From: Streptomyces chrestomyceticus JCM 4735
Lineage (GTDB): Bacteria > Actinomycetota > Actinomycetes > Streptomycetales > Streptomycetaceae
Reading direction: 5' to 3'
DNA length: 64,000 nt
Assembly (NCBI RefSeq): GCF_003865135.1
Contig: NZ_BHZC01000001.1
Span: forward strand, 6,820,001-6,884,000
In this document: positions 34,067 to 42,818 of the stretch, piece by piece
Numbering within the stretch: the stretch's first letter is position 1
Layout of the letters: each line of letters opens with the position of its first letter
Notes under the pieces: generated by a model
Database searches by the model: none
What the model was told of the DNA's origin: nothing
Seen by the model: only the letters and a program-made list of their open reading frames with translations
Position numbers and translations under genes: made by a program

Positions 34067-34342
34067 TTACCGCTCGGCCGCGCGCCGGCAGGCGTCGCGA
34101 GCCACGACCGGGGGGACGTAGTCCCGTCGCAGTTCGAGGTAGCAGGCGCGGAAGTGCTCCGTGCCGCCCTTGCCTCCGGTGCGGCAGGCCCGTTCGGCCA
34201 CCTCTTCGTTCGCGCCGGGGTGCTGCTCCAGCACGTAGTAGTAGCAAGCCTGCGGCGTGGCCTGGGCGGCCGGGGCCATGGCCACGGCGCCGCCGAGGGC
34301 GAGGGCGATACATCCGAGGGCGGCAGCGAGACGCTGGGGCAT
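34067..34342 (-). CDS. Small secreted cysteine-containing protein
   Basis: A 91-residue exported protein: MPQRLAAALGCIALALGGAVAMAPAAQA is a signal peptide with cleavage after AQA, leaving about 63 residues with four cysteines (QACYYY, RACRTGG, FRACYLELRR, RDACRR), probably two disulfides. The start at 34342 has AAAGGA at good spacing; the frame is open further upstream but without signal-peptide logic. Function unknown. Confidence 0.75.
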   Translation of the reverse strand: MPQRLAAALGCIALALGGAVAMAPAAQATPQACYYYVLEQHPGANEEVAERACRTGGKGGTEHFRACYLELRRDYVPPVVARDACRRAAER

Positions 34343-34480
34343 CGCGGTTCCTTTCGGGAGGTTCCCCGAGTACATGACGCGGGGGACGGCAGTCCCCTCG
34401 CCCATCAACGCACCGCGGAGGCCCGCCGGCCCTCCTGACCGCCGCCATTCCGGTGACAGGGGGCCGACGCCCGGTGACGG

Positions 34481-35179
34481 TTACGCGGCGGTTCTGGCCC
34501 GCTGTTCGCCCCGCGGCTTGCGGCGCCGGTGCAGCACCTCCCACACCCCGCACAGCGCCAGCACCGCCACGACCGCGGCGATGTGCTCCCGGCCCGCCAG
34601 GTTGTTCTTGATGAACACCACCTCGTAGACCATCGAGAGCACCACCAGCGCACACGTGAACCACGCCCGGTAGACCCAGCACACGAAGATCCCCAGGCCG
34701 ACCACGGCCGCCGACGGGCCGGTGTCGTGCACGAACGCGTCCGTCGGCGGCAGGCCGATCGGGTTGTCCGGGCCCAGCCAGATGCCGATCCGCGCGTACA
34801 TCGTCCCGGCCAGCGTGGCCGCGTACGCGATCAGCAGCGTCCGGCCCCGGCCCAGGCAGATCTCGCAGATCCCGAAGACGAGCAGAAGCTGCGCCAGCGC
34901 ACCCCACACCGGCAGGTCCAGGGCGGGCACGAACAGCGACAGCGGCGTCCGCAGCAGCGCCAGCCACAGGTGCTCGTCGGCCTGCACCGAGCCGATGTTC
35001 TGGATGAACTGATAGCCCCAGGACTGGTTCTGGACGATCTGGAAGAGCGAGGTGAGCAGGATGGCGGCGATCGTCATCGGGATCGCCAGCAGCTTCTTCG
35101 TGCGCAGCCCCGACCACACGGTACGGAACAGCAGGCCCCACTCGGCACGCACGGCGCGGCGCAGGACCGGCTCGCTCAT
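34481..35179 (-). CDS. Rhomboid-like integral membrane protein
   Basis: A 232-residue protein with about six membrane helices. HDTGPSAAVVGLG in the middle resembles the rhomboid G-x-S active-site helix and a later helix carries REHIAAVVAVL with a candidate histidine; the GxxxG-type packing is present. Peptidase activity is not proven by this. Its ATG overlaps the stop of the synthase gene at 35176 (ATGA), so the two are translationally coupled and probably act on the same membrane process. Confidence 0.7.
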   Translation of the reverse strand: MSEPVLRRAVRAEWGLLFRTVWSGLRTKKLLAIPMTIAAILLTSLFQIVQNQSWGYQFIQNIGSVQADEHLWLALLRTPLSLFVPALDLPVWGALAQLLLVFGICEICLGRGRTLLIAYAATLAGTMYARIGIWLGPDNPIGLPPTDAFVHDTGPSAAVVGLGIFVCWVYRAWFTCALVVLSMVYEVVFIKNNLAGREHIAAVVAVLALCGVWEVLHRRRKPRGEQRARTAA

Positions 35180-36945
35180 CTCTTGGTCTCCAGGTGTTTG
35201 CGGTTGAGCCACTTCGGTAGCCCGGGAGCCTCCAGGAAGCCTTCGGCGCGGGCGCTGGCGAGGCCGATACGCAGCAGATCGGTGCTCTTTTCGAAGAGCA
35301 TGTACCGGGGCTCCCAGATGGGCCGGTATTTCGCGTTGGCGCGATAGAGCGATTCGATCTGCCACCACCGGGAGAAGAAGCTGAGCAGCGAGCGCCACAG
35401 GCGCAGCACCGGACCCGCGCCGAGCCGCGAACCGCGTTCGAAGACGGAGCGGAACATCGCGAAGTTCAGCGACACCTGAGTGACGTCCACCTCTTTCGCC
35501 CGCTGGATCAGTTCCAGCACCATGAACTCCATCAGCCCGTTCTCGGAGTCCCGGTCGCGGCGCATCAGGTCCAGCGACAGCCCCCTGGCGCCCCACGGGA
35601 CGAAGCTGAGCAGCGCGCGCAGCTCCCCGTCGGCGTCGGTGCATTCGAGCATCACGCAGCGGCCGTCACCGGGGTCGCCGAGGCGCCCCAGCGCCATGGA
35701 GAAGCCGCGCTCGGTCTCGCCGTCCCGCCAGTCGTCGGCCAGCTTCAGCAGCCGGTCCATCTCGGCCTCGGGAATGTCCTCGTGGCGGCGGATGCGGACG
35801 GTGTAGCCGGCCCGCTTGACGCGGTTGTACGCCTGCCGGACGGTGCGCATGGCGCGCCCCTCCAGCGTGAACTCGCCGGTGTCCACGATCGCCTCGTCGC
35901 CCAGCTCCAGCGCGTCCAGGCCGTGCCGGGCGTAGATCGTGCCGCCCTCCTCGCTCGCGCCCATCACGGCCGGCGCCCAGCCGTGCGAGCGGGCCTCGGC
36001 GAGCCACAGGTCGATGGCGCCGGGCCAGGCCTCCGGGTCGCCGATCGGGTCGGCGGAGGCGAGCGAGACCCCGCCGACGACGCGGTAGGTGACGGCGGCC
36101 TTGCCGGTGGGGGACCAGATGACGCTCTTGTCGCGGCGCAGCGCGAAGTAGCCCAGCGAGTCCCGGTCACCCTGGCGGGCCAGCAGATCGCGCAGCCGCT
36201 CCTCGTCCTCGGGGGTGATCGGGTCGGTGCTGCGTACGGAGCGGAAGGCGGCCCACAGCACGAGCAGCAGCAGGACCGTGCTCATGACGTTGATGACGAC
36301 GTTGGCCCAGTTCGGCGTGGCGATGCCGGGGAAACGGTCCTCCTCGGCGGCGATGGAGACCAGCCGCATGACGCCGTAGCGCCAGCGGTCCAGGAACGTC
36401 GCCCGGTGGCTGTCCTGCGCGGTGTTGGCGACGGTCACCAGCAGCGCCGCGAGCAGCGAGGTCACCAGCAGGCCGCCGAGCGCGACGGCCGCGGCCAGCC
36501 TGGGGTTGGAGCGGTCGCCCTTGGCGTAGAACTCCTTGCGGCCCACCAGCAGCGAGACGACGAACAACAGCGTCACGACGAAGGAGAACCAGTTCTGCCC
36601 GTGCTGCCGGAACTCCGGCGCCACCGCCATCGCGAGCGCGAACAGCGCCAGGAAGAGCCCGGACAGGATCAGGTTCAGTATCCACGCGGCGCGTTTGCGG
36701 CGGCGCATGGTGACCGCGAAGAACAGCGAGAAGACCCCGGACGCGAAACCCGCGGTGAGCAGGTACGGGGTGAAGAACTCATCGACGTTGTGCCGGCGGA
36801 TGTCCTGTCCGACCGACACCCACACGGCGCTGAGGAAATTGATGAAGGTGACGGCACGCAGGTACCAGACGGCGTACGCGGCGCCGCGTCGTGACCACCG
36901 ACCGCGGGTGCGGTCCTCATCCGGGCTCAAACGGACTTCTCCCAT
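35176..36945 (-). CDS. Lysylphosphatidylglycerol synthase-like (DUF2156) membrane protein
   Basis: A 589-residue protein: five to six membrane helices in the first 240 residues, then a cytoplasmic DUF2156 double-GNAT domain with DSLGYFALRRDKSVIWSPTGKAAVTYRVVGGVSLASADPIGD, FTLEGRAMRTVRQAYNRVKRAGYTV, and LSLDLMRRDRDSENGLMEFMV. MprF/LysX-type enzymes of this form transfer an aminoacyl group from tRNA to membrane lipids, changing surface charge. It lacks the lysyl-tRNA synthetase extension of LysX. Coupled to the rhomboid-like gene downstream. Donor amino acid unknown. Confidence 0.88.
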   Translation of the reverse strand: MGEVRLSPDEDRTRGRWSRRGAAYAVWYLRAVTFINFLSAVWVSVGQDIRRHNVDEFFTPYLLTAGFASGVFSLFFAVTMRRRKRAAWILNLILSGLFLALFALAMAVAPEFRQHGQNWFSFVVTLLFVVSLLVGRKEFYAKGDRSNPRLAAAVALGGLLVTSLLAALLVTVANTAQDSHRATFLDRWRYGVMRLVSIAAEEDRFPGIATPNWANVVINVMSTVLLLLVLWAAFRSVRSTDPITPEDEERLRDLLARQGDRDSLGYFALRRDKSVIWSPTGKAAVTYRVVGGVSLASADPIGDPEAWPGAIDLWLAEARSHGWAPAVMGASEEGGTIYARHGLDALELGDEAIVDTGEFTLEGRAMRTVRQAYNRVKRAGYTVRIRRHEDIPEAEMDRLLKLADDWRDGETERGFSMALGRLGDPGDGRCVMLECTDADGELRALLSFVPWGARGLSLDLMRRDRDSENGLMEFMVLELIQRAKEVDVTQVSLNFAMFRSVFERGSRLGAGPVLRLWRSLLSFFSRWWQIESLYRANAKYRPIWEPRYMLFEKSTDLLRIGLASARAEGFLEAPGLPKWLNRKHLETKR

Positions 36946-36976
36946 GAAACTTGATCATATGGGGGCGCGCCGATGC

Positions 36977-36996
36977 CCGGATTCGCTGGAATCCGG
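36977..36996 (-). terminator. cobT terminator
   Basis: Perfect 8-bp stem CCGGATTC / GAATCCGG around GCTG, 39 bases after the cobT stop on the minus strand. Confidence 0.65.
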
Positions 36997-37034
36997 TCAC
37001 TCCAGGGCCGCGAGCCGTTGCCGGCCGGCGTCCC

Positions 37035-38081
37035 TCAGTCACGTACGGGCAGGTCTGCCGCCAGGGCCGCGGCCGCCTGCACCAGTGGCAGAGCGAGCAG
37101 CGATCCCGTCCCCTCGCCAGCAGTGACGCCGTGATCGAGCAAAGGGTTGAGCGCGATCCGGTCCAGTGCCTTGGACTGCGCCGGCTCGCCGCTCACCTGC
37201 CCGGCCAGCCACCAGTCCGGAGCCCGGAACGCCACCCGCTGCGCCACCAGCGCGCAGGCCGCCGAGACCACCCCGTCCAGGATCACCGGGGTGCGCCGGA
37301 CCGCGCTCTGCAGCAGGAAACCGGTGATCGCGGCCAGGTCGGCGCCGCCGGTGGCGGCCAGCAGCTCCAACTGGTCGCCGAGGACCGGCCGGGCCCGGCG
37401 CAGCGCGTCACGGATCGCCGCGCACTTGCGCATCCACGCCAGGTCGTCGATGCCCGCGCCGCCGCGCCCGGTGACCACCGAGGCGTCGGTGCCGCACAGC
37501 GCGGCGATCAGCGCGCTCGCCGGGGTGGTGCCGCCCACGCTCAGGTCGCCGAGCGCGACCAGGTCCGTACCGGCGTCCGCCTCCTCGTCGGCGACCGCCA
37601 TGCCCGCCCGGAAGGCCCGCTCGGTCTCTTCGGCCGTCAGGGCGTCCTCGATGTCGATCCGGCCCGAGCCGCGCCGCACCCGGTGCCGGGTGACGTCCTC
37701 CGGCAGCTCCGCCGGGTCGCAGTCCACCGCTATGTCCACGACCCGCACCGGGACACCGGCCCGGCGCGCCAGCACCGCCGCCGGGCTCGCCCCGTCCAGC
37801 ACGTCCCGTACGAGCTGGTGCGCGGTACCGGCCGGGCGGCCCGAGACGTCCAGCGACGCCACCCCGTGGTCACCCGCGAACAGCACCGCGCGCGGCCGCT
37901 CGATCGGCCGTACCGGCACCTGCTGCTGCGCGGCGGCCAGCCACTCGCCCAGCTCGTCCAGCCGCCCCAGGGCCCCGGGCGGCACCGCCAGCCGCTGCCG
38001 GCGCTCCTCGGCATCGCGGCGGGCACCGCCGTCGGGGCGCTCGATCAGGTGGGCGAAGTCATCGAGGTTCAGGGCGCTCAT
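37035..38081 (-). CDS. cobT: Nicotinate-nucleotide:dimethylbenzimidazole phosphoribosyltransferase
   Basis: Activates the lower ligand of cobalamin to alpha-ribazole phosphate, the CobS substrate after dephosphorylation. The 348-residue protein shows PPGALGRLDELGEWLA, VLFAGDHGVASLDVS, LGDLSVGGTTPASAL, TGRGGAGIDDLAWMRK and the C-terminal DHGVTAGEGTGSLLALP with the catalytic glutamate. Full family length. Ten bases separate it from the methyltransferase gene upstream, so they are probably co-transcribed. Confidence 0.96.
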   Translation of the reverse strand: MSALNLDDFAHLIERPDGGARRDAEERRQRLAVPPGALGRLDELGEWLAAAQQQVPVRPIERPRAVLFAGDHGVASLDVSGRPAGTAHQLVRDVLDGASPAAVLARRAGVPVRVVDIAVDCDPAELPEDVTRHRVRRGSGRIDIEDALTAEETERAFRAGMAVADEEADAGTDLVALGDLSVGGTTPASALIAALCGTDASVVTGRGGAGIDDLAWMRKCAAIRDALRRARPVLGDQLELLAATGGADLAAITGFLLQSAVRRTPVILDGVVSAACALVAQRVAFRAPDWWLAGQVSGEPAQSKALDRIALNPLLDHGVTAGEGTGSLLALPLVQAAAALAADLPVRD

Positions 38082-38091
38082 TCGGCGCAGA

Positions 38092-38859
38092 TTACCGGGA
38101 ACGGCGCCCGGCGGCCCGCTCCGGGTCGGCCGGGGAGCCGCGGGTGCCGGGGCCCGTGCCGGTCCGGCCGCCTCCGGGGCCGGGGCCCGGGGCGGTCCGC
38201 AGTGTGCCGAAGCGGATCTCGGTGACCGTACGGGCGGGGGTGTGCAGCAGCGGTACGTGCTCCCGCCACCGCGTCAGGCGCCCGGCGAGCGGTCCGCGGC
38301 CGGGCGGCGGCACCTCGCGCACCGCGACGATGTTCGGGTGCGCGCTGGCCACCCTGGACCGGTCGGCGGCGTTCATGCCCCAGCGCAGCGGCGGAGCGCC
38401 GGGCGCCGTACGCACGCCCGTACGCGGCCGGTCCCGGCCCACGCACCAGCGGGGCACCGCGTCGAAGACCAGTGCGCCCTCGGGCAGCCGCTCCGCGCAC
38501 GCCGCGATCAGCGCACGGACCTCGGACGGCCGCAGGAACATCAGCAGCCCGCGCGCGGCCACCACCACCCCGCGCTCCGGCGCGCGGACCGCCTCCAGCC
38601 AGCCGGGATCGGCCGGCGGATGCGCGAGGGTCCGCCGCCGGGGCCCGTCCGGCAGCAGCATCCGGCGGACCGCGGCGGTCTCCGGCGGCTCCACGGCCAG
38701 CCAGTCCAGCCGCCCGTCGTCCAGCCGCCAGAAGGCGCCGCTGCCCGGCCCCTCGCCGAGCGCCACGACCGTGGCGAAGGGGTGCCGCCGTACGTAGGCG
38801 CGTACGGCGGCGTCGAGACGGCGCGAGGTGCTGGTCGCCGGACCAGGCGTATCGGTCAC
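38092..38859 (-). CDS. Class I SAM-dependent methyltransferase (LCMT/TcmP-like)
   Basis: A 255-residue protein. AVRAYVRRHPFATVVALGEGPGSGAFWRLDDGRLDWLAVEPPE carries the glycine-rich SAM loop and the acidic end of the second strand, and LMFLRPSEVRALIAACAERLPEGALVFDAVP is the usual LCMT/PPM1-like post-II region. The C-terminus is Pro/Gly/Arg-rich and probably disordered. The substrate is unknown; its place between cobT and cobU suggests, but does not show, a link to cobamide metabolism. Confidence 0.82.
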   Translation of the reverse strand: MTDTPGPATSTSRRLDAAVRAYVRRHPFATVVALGEGPGSGAFWRLDDGRLDWLAVEPPETAAVRRMLLPDGPRRRTLAHPPADPGWLEAVRAPERGVVVAARGLLMFLRPSEVRALIAACAERLPEGALVFDAVPRWCVGRDRPRTGVRTAPGAPPLRWGMNAADRSRVASAHPNIVAVREVPPPGRGPLAGRLTRWREHVPLLHTPARTVTEIRFGTLRTAPGPGPGGGRTGTGPGTRGSPADPERAAGRRSR

Positions 38860-38921
38860 CGGACCAGATCACCCGCCCCGGCGGGCCCGGGCAAGCGGAC
38901 ACGGGCGCGGCCCGGCCCGTG

Positions 38922-40187
38922 TCATCCGCGCAGCGCAAGCGCCTGCCCGGCGACGACCAGCAGGACGTGTTCGCACTCGGCGCCGAACATCGCGTTCAGC
39001 CGCCCCAGTTCGTCGCGGAACCGGCGGCCGGACGCGGTCGCCGGCACCACCCCGGAACCGACCTCGTTGCTCACCGCCACCACCGGACGCCGGGTCCCGC
39101 GCACCGCCGCGACCAGCTCGTCCACCCGCGCGCGCAGCTCCCGCTCACCGCCCGCCGCCCACTTCCCGTCGTCCCACGCGCCGACCTCGTCCATGACGTG
39201 CGTCAGCCACAGGGCGAGGCAGTCGATCAGCAGCGGCGAGTCGTCCGGGGCGGCCTGCGCGGCGGGCCCGCCCGTCCGGTCCTCCGGCCGGGCGCCGCCT
39301 TCCAGGAGCGGCAGCAGGTCGCAGGTCTCCGTCGTACGCCAGGACGCCGGACGGCGCTCCCGGTGGGCCGAGACCCGCGCCGCCCACTCGGTGTCCCCGT
39401 CCCGGGTGCCGCCGGTCGCGACGTACAGCACGTCGGGGAAGGCGGCCAGCCGCCGCTCGGCCTCCGCCGACTTGCCGCTGCGCGCGCCGCCCAGCACCAG
39501 TGTGCGGCGCGGCAGGTCGGGCACCGCGTGGTACTCGCCGACCAGCAGCGACGTGCCGTCCGGCACGGTGCGCGCCCCCGCCGCCGCCAGCCGCCGGTGC
39601 AGCTCGGGGCCGGGCGGCACGGTGTGGTCCAGATGGACGCCCAGCACGTCCGTCGCCGCGTCCACCGCGCCGCTCGCCCGCAGCCGCGCCAGCGCGTCCG
39701 GCCGCCCCAGGACGTCCAGCAGGACCATGTCGTACGGGCGGACACCGCGGCCGCCCTCGCCCTCGGCCGCACCGGCCGGCGCGGCGCCCGGCGGCAGGTA
39801 CAGCAGCCGCTCGCCGTCGGCGCCGCCGACCTCGTAACCGGTGCCCGGCACGTCCACGGCGACGGCCCGCACCCGGTGCCCGTCCAGCAGCGCCAGCTCC
39901 CGGCCGTCCGCGACCCGCCCCGGCTGCGGCAGCCCGGCGGGCACCTCCATGGCCGGACCGTCGTGCGGGTGCGAGAGCAGCACCTGCCGTACGGCGGTGA
40001 GCGAGTGCCCGGCGCGGGCGGCCGCGAAGGCCGGACCCGGCGTCAGATCCAGCAGCAGCGCCCCGTCGACGAGCAGCGCGGTGGCCGCCCGCGCCTCGTC
40101 GCCGACGGCGGAGGCACAGGCGGCGCAGGGGCAGCCGGGGCGCGGCAGCCCGCGGGGGGCTCCGGTGCCGAGGAGAGTCAGTTCCAC
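38922..40187 (-). CDS. cobU: Metallo-hydrolase-like domain fused to CobU
   Basis: A 421-residue fusion. Residues 1-220 resemble a metallo-beta-lactamase fold of the PhnP kind: LLGTGAPRGLPRPGCPCAACA and LLSHPHDGPAM, but the H-x-H-x-D-H metal motif is degenerate. Residues 228-421 are adenosylcobinamide kinase/guanylyltransferase: P-loop GGARSGKS (233-240), YVATGG, the guanylylated-His region SAHRERRPASWRTTE, LLIDCLALWLTHVM and AVSNEVGSGVVP. The CobU half should be active. Whether the N-terminal half hydrolyses anything is open. Part of the split cobalamin gene set. Confidence 0.9.
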   Translation of the reverse strand: MELTLLGTGAPRGLPRPGCPCAACASAVGDEARAATALLVDGALLLDLTPGPAFAAARAGHSLTAVRQVLLSHPHDGPAMEVPAGLPQPGRVADGRELALLDGHRVRAVAVDVPGTGYEVGGADGERLLYLPPGAAPAGAAEGEGGRGVRPYDMVLLDVLGRPDALARLRASGAVDAATDVLGVHLDHTVPPGPELHRRLAAAGARTVPDGTSLLVGEYHAVPDLPRRTLVLGGARSGKSAEAERRLAAFPDVLYVATGGTRDGDTEWAARVSAHRERRPASWRTTETCDLLPLLEGGARPEDRTGGPAAQAAPDDSPLLIDCLALWLTHVMDEVGAWDDGKWAAGGERELRARVDELVAAVRGTRRPVVAVSNEVGSGVVPATASGRRFRDELGRLNAMFGAECEHVLLVVAGQALALRG

Positions 40188-40416
40188 CCGCCGATTTTCC
40201 CCCGCCGGTGCCGACCGGGCGCGCGGGGGCCCGTCTCGACACGGCCGTTAGGCTGCGGAACAGCACGTACGCGGGACGTACGCCGCGCGTTCGCGGGGAA
40301 TACGCCGCTCGTACGGCGCTCGTCCGGAGGACAGCAGCAGGGCCGCGCCACGGCACGCCGCGGGGCGGCAGCGGTACGCGAACCAGCAGGCACTCGGTGG
40401 GACCCAGGAGGCGGAC

Positions 40417-40623
40417 ATGGTGTGGACGTGGCGGTTCGAGAAGGCCGACGGTACGGAGACGGAGCCCGCGGTGCAGCCCGAGGACTTCACGACCCAGGGG
40501 GACGCGGAGTCCTGGATCGGCGAGGTGTGGAAGGACCTCCTCGAAGGGGGCGCCGACAGGGTGACGCTCTTCGAGGACGGCAGCGAGATCTACGCGATGA
40601 GCCTGCACGCCGACGCGGGCTGA
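40417..40623 (+). CDS. Small acidic conserved protein
   Basis: A 68-residue cytoplasmic protein, MVWTWRFEKADGTETEPAVQ, with an acidic second half (AESWIGEVWKDLLEGGADRVTLFEDGSEIYAMSL). I recognise it as a short protein common in Streptomyces but know no function. AGGAGG lies 6 bases before the ATG, supporting translation. Convergent with the rhodanese fusion gene. Confidence 0.75.
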   Translation: MVWTWRFEKADGTETEPAVQPEDFTTQGDAESWIGEVWKDLLEGGADRVTLFEDGSEIYAMSLHADAG

Positions 40624-40633
40624 GCCGCGTACC

Positions 40634-40665
40634 GGCGCCGGCCGGGCCACGGCCCGGCCGGCGCC
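40634..40665. terminator. Bidirectional terminator
   Basis: 15-bp perfect inverted repeat, 40634-40648 with 40651-40665, only AC between the arms, between convergent genes ending at 40623 and 40679. Confidence 0.85.
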
Positions 40666-40678
40666 CCGCCGGTCGCGC

Positions 40679-41344
40679 CTAGGCGCCGTTCTCCGTCCCC
40701 TCGTGGCCGGGGACGACAACCGGAAGCCCTGCGGTCTCCCACGCTTCCAGGCCGCCTGCCACGGTGTAGACGGAGGACCGGCCCGCGCGGAGCGCCTGCG
40801 CGCCGCCCTGCACGCTGCGGGTGCCCGTGCGGCACACGAAGGCCAGCGGGCCGTCGGGCAGATCCGACAGCGCGGCCGGCAGCGTGCCGAGCGCGGCGTG
40901 GACGGCGCCGGCCGGGTGGCGCGCCGCCCATTCGTCGTCTTCCCGGACGTCGACCAGCGTGAGTTCCCCGTCCACGACGCGGCGGTGGGTCTCGGCAGGA
41001 GACAGGCCGGCGGGCGGGTGACCGTCGCCGGAGTCCGGGCTCTGCGGCGTGGCGGGCAGGACCGTCCGGACCGCCTCGTAGTTCGAGGCATGGGCGACGG
41101 CTATCTGCTGCCCCAGCATCGGGCAGACGTTCATCGCCGCTTCCCAGTGGGCGGTGGACTCCCATTCCGCCACGTTGACGAGGCGGAAGGTGCTCCCCGG
41201 GACGATCGTGCGGAACATGTACGTCCGGACGAACCCGGGCTGCTCGGCCATCACCTCCGCCGCGTGCTGCCAGGCGTCGAGATACGCGCTCTCCTTCTCC
41301 TCGTCGATCTCGATCGGAATGATGACGACATGGCGGTCTTCCAT
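40679..41344 (-). CDS. Antibiotic-biosynthesis-monooxygenase domain fused to rhodanese
   Basis: A 221-residue cytoplasmic fusion. Residues 1-95 form an ABM-type ferredoxin-like domain (HVVIIPIEIDEEKESAYLDAW, FVRTYMFRTIVPGSTFRLVNVAEWES). After a Pro/Ser linker, residues 112-221 are a rhodanese domain with the active cysteine C171 in VCRTGTRS and the preceding DVREDDEW and HPAGAVHA motifs. The start at 41344 has GGAGGAG upstream. A sulfur-relay or persulfide role is plausible for the rhodanese half; the ABM half might act on a small redox molecule. Both roles are inference. Confidence 0.88.
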   Translation of the reverse strand: MEDRHVVIIPIEIDEEKESAYLDAWQHAAEVMAEQPGFVRTYMFRTIVPGSTFRLVNVAEWESTAHWEAAMNVCPMLGQQIAVAHASNYEAVRTVLPATPQSPDSGDGHPPAGLSPAETHRRVVDGELTLVDVREDDEWAARHPAGAVHAALGTLPAALSDLPDGPLAFVCRTGTRSVQGGAQALRAGRSSVYTVAGGLEAWETAGLPVVVPGHEGTENGA

Positions 41345-41485
41345 CTGCTGTCTCCTCCGCACTGCAAGGCGATCGCGCATTCCGGCGTGCTGATTTCCGG
41401 ACGCAGAGTGCGCGCACGCGCTGCAAAACGGCAAGGAACGTTGCTGGACCGGCAACAGCAGACGGTCGAGTGCGTGCTCAGTGCC

Positions 41486-42589
41486 TCAGATCGTCCCCAG
41501 CGTCACCTTCACCGTCTTCCGTGAGCCGTCCCGGTCGACGGTGACGTCCACCGTGTCGCCCGGCTTGTGCCCGGCCAGCGCCTCCGACAGGTCCTGCATC
41601 GTCCGGACGTCCGTCCCGTCGAACTTCACGACGACGTCACCGGCCTCGATGCCCGCCTTGTCCGCCGGACCGCCCTCCTTGACGCTCGCGACGCTCACCC
41701 CGGCGCCCTCGAAGTCCTGGCCGACCAGGGTGCGGCCGGTGATGCCGAGCGCCGCCCGGCCCGAGTTGCTGACCTTGCCGCTCTTGACGATCTGGTCGGC
41801 GATGTTGCGGACGGTGGACGCCGGGATCGCGAAGCCGATGCCGGGCGCCGCGCCCTCGCCCATCTGCGGGTCCGTGGCGGCCAGCGTCGGGATGCCGATG
41901 ACCTGGTCGGAAAGGTTGACCAGCGCGCCGCCGCTGTTGCCGGGGTTGATGGCGGCGGAGGTCTGCACCATGTTCGCGATGGTCGCGCCCGTGCCGCCGC
42001 CGCTGCTGGGCTCGCTGACGGTGCGTCCGGTCGCCGAGACGATGCCCTGCGTGACGCTGCCGGACAGCCCCAGCGGGCTGCCCATGGCGAGCACGATCTG
42101 CCCGATCTCGACCTTGGCGGAGTCGCCGAACGTCGCGGGCTTCAGGTCCTTCGGCGCATTGTCGATCTTGATGACGGCGAGGTCCTGCTCCGGGTAGGAG
42201 GCGACCAGCGACGCGTCCAGGGAGCGGCTGCCGCGCGCCGTGGTGACCTTGAACTTCTTGTCCTCGCCGACGACGTGCGCGTTGGTCACGACATGGCCGC
42301 GCGCGTCGTACACCACCCCGGAGCCCAGCCCCTCCCCGGTGGTGATCTGGACGACCGACGGCAGGACGTCCTTGACCACTTTCTGGTACGCGTCTTGGAG
42401 GTCGGTGCTGACGCTGGGGGCCGCCGCCTTGGCGGGGGAGGTGGCGGCGGCCGCGGAGCCCGACGAGGAGACGTCCTTGCCGGGCCCGGAGGAGTCGGAG
42501 CCGGAGCAGCCGGCCACCAGCGCGGCCGCGCACAGGGCGGCGGCCGCGGCGACCGCCGCCCGGTGGCGGGAAGTCAGTGAAGGCGTCAT
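41486..42589 (-). CDS. HtrA-like trypsin/PDZ serine protease, lipoprotein
   Basis: A 367-residue exported protease. Signal peptide with lipobox LVAGC (C28), then a Ser/Ala-rich spacer to about 60. The S1C catalytic triad is H105 (TNAHVVG), D136 (EQDLAVIKI) and S219 (NPGNSGGAL). A C-terminal PDZ domain begins near 270 (GRAALGITGRTL, ADKAGIEAGDVVVKFDG). Such DegP/PepD-type proteases handle misfolded envelope proteins. Full length, no missing residue. Stands alone between the rhodanese fusion and the small cargo-like ORF. Confidence 0.95.
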   Translation of the reverse strand: MTPSLTSRHRAAVAAAAALCAAALVAGCSGSDSSGPGKDVSSSGSAAAATSPAKAAAPSVSTDLQDAYQKVVKDVLPSVVQITTGEGLGSGVVYDARGHVVTNAHVVGEDKKFKVTTARGSRSLDASLVASYPEQDLAVIKIDNAPKDLKPATFGDSAKVEIGQIVLAMGSPLGLSGSVTQGIVSATGRTVSEPSSGGGTGATIANMVQTSAAINPGNSGGALVNLSDQVIGIPTLAATDPQMGEGAAPGIGFAIPASTVRNIADQIVKSGKVSNSGRAALGITGRTLVGQDFEGAGVSVASVKEGGPADKAGIEAGDVVVKFDGTDVRTMQDLSEALAGHKPGDTVDVTVDRDGSRKTVKVTLGTI

Positions 42590-42818
42590 GGCTGAAGTGT
42601 CCCGTCAGGGCGCCCGGTCCGCCTCCTGATCGGATGCCGTGGCGAGAAACCGCGCCGCCGCCGGCGCCCCGTACAGCTCCTCTTCCTGCCGCTCCTTTGG
42701 CACGCAAGGGCGGCAGGGCTGCCCCTATGGCTCTTCACACGCGGCGCCCGCCTGTCGTAGACAAGGAGGCCGAGGACATCGGCGTAAGGCGCCCCTTGGA
42801 CCCCGGCGGAGTGGACGT

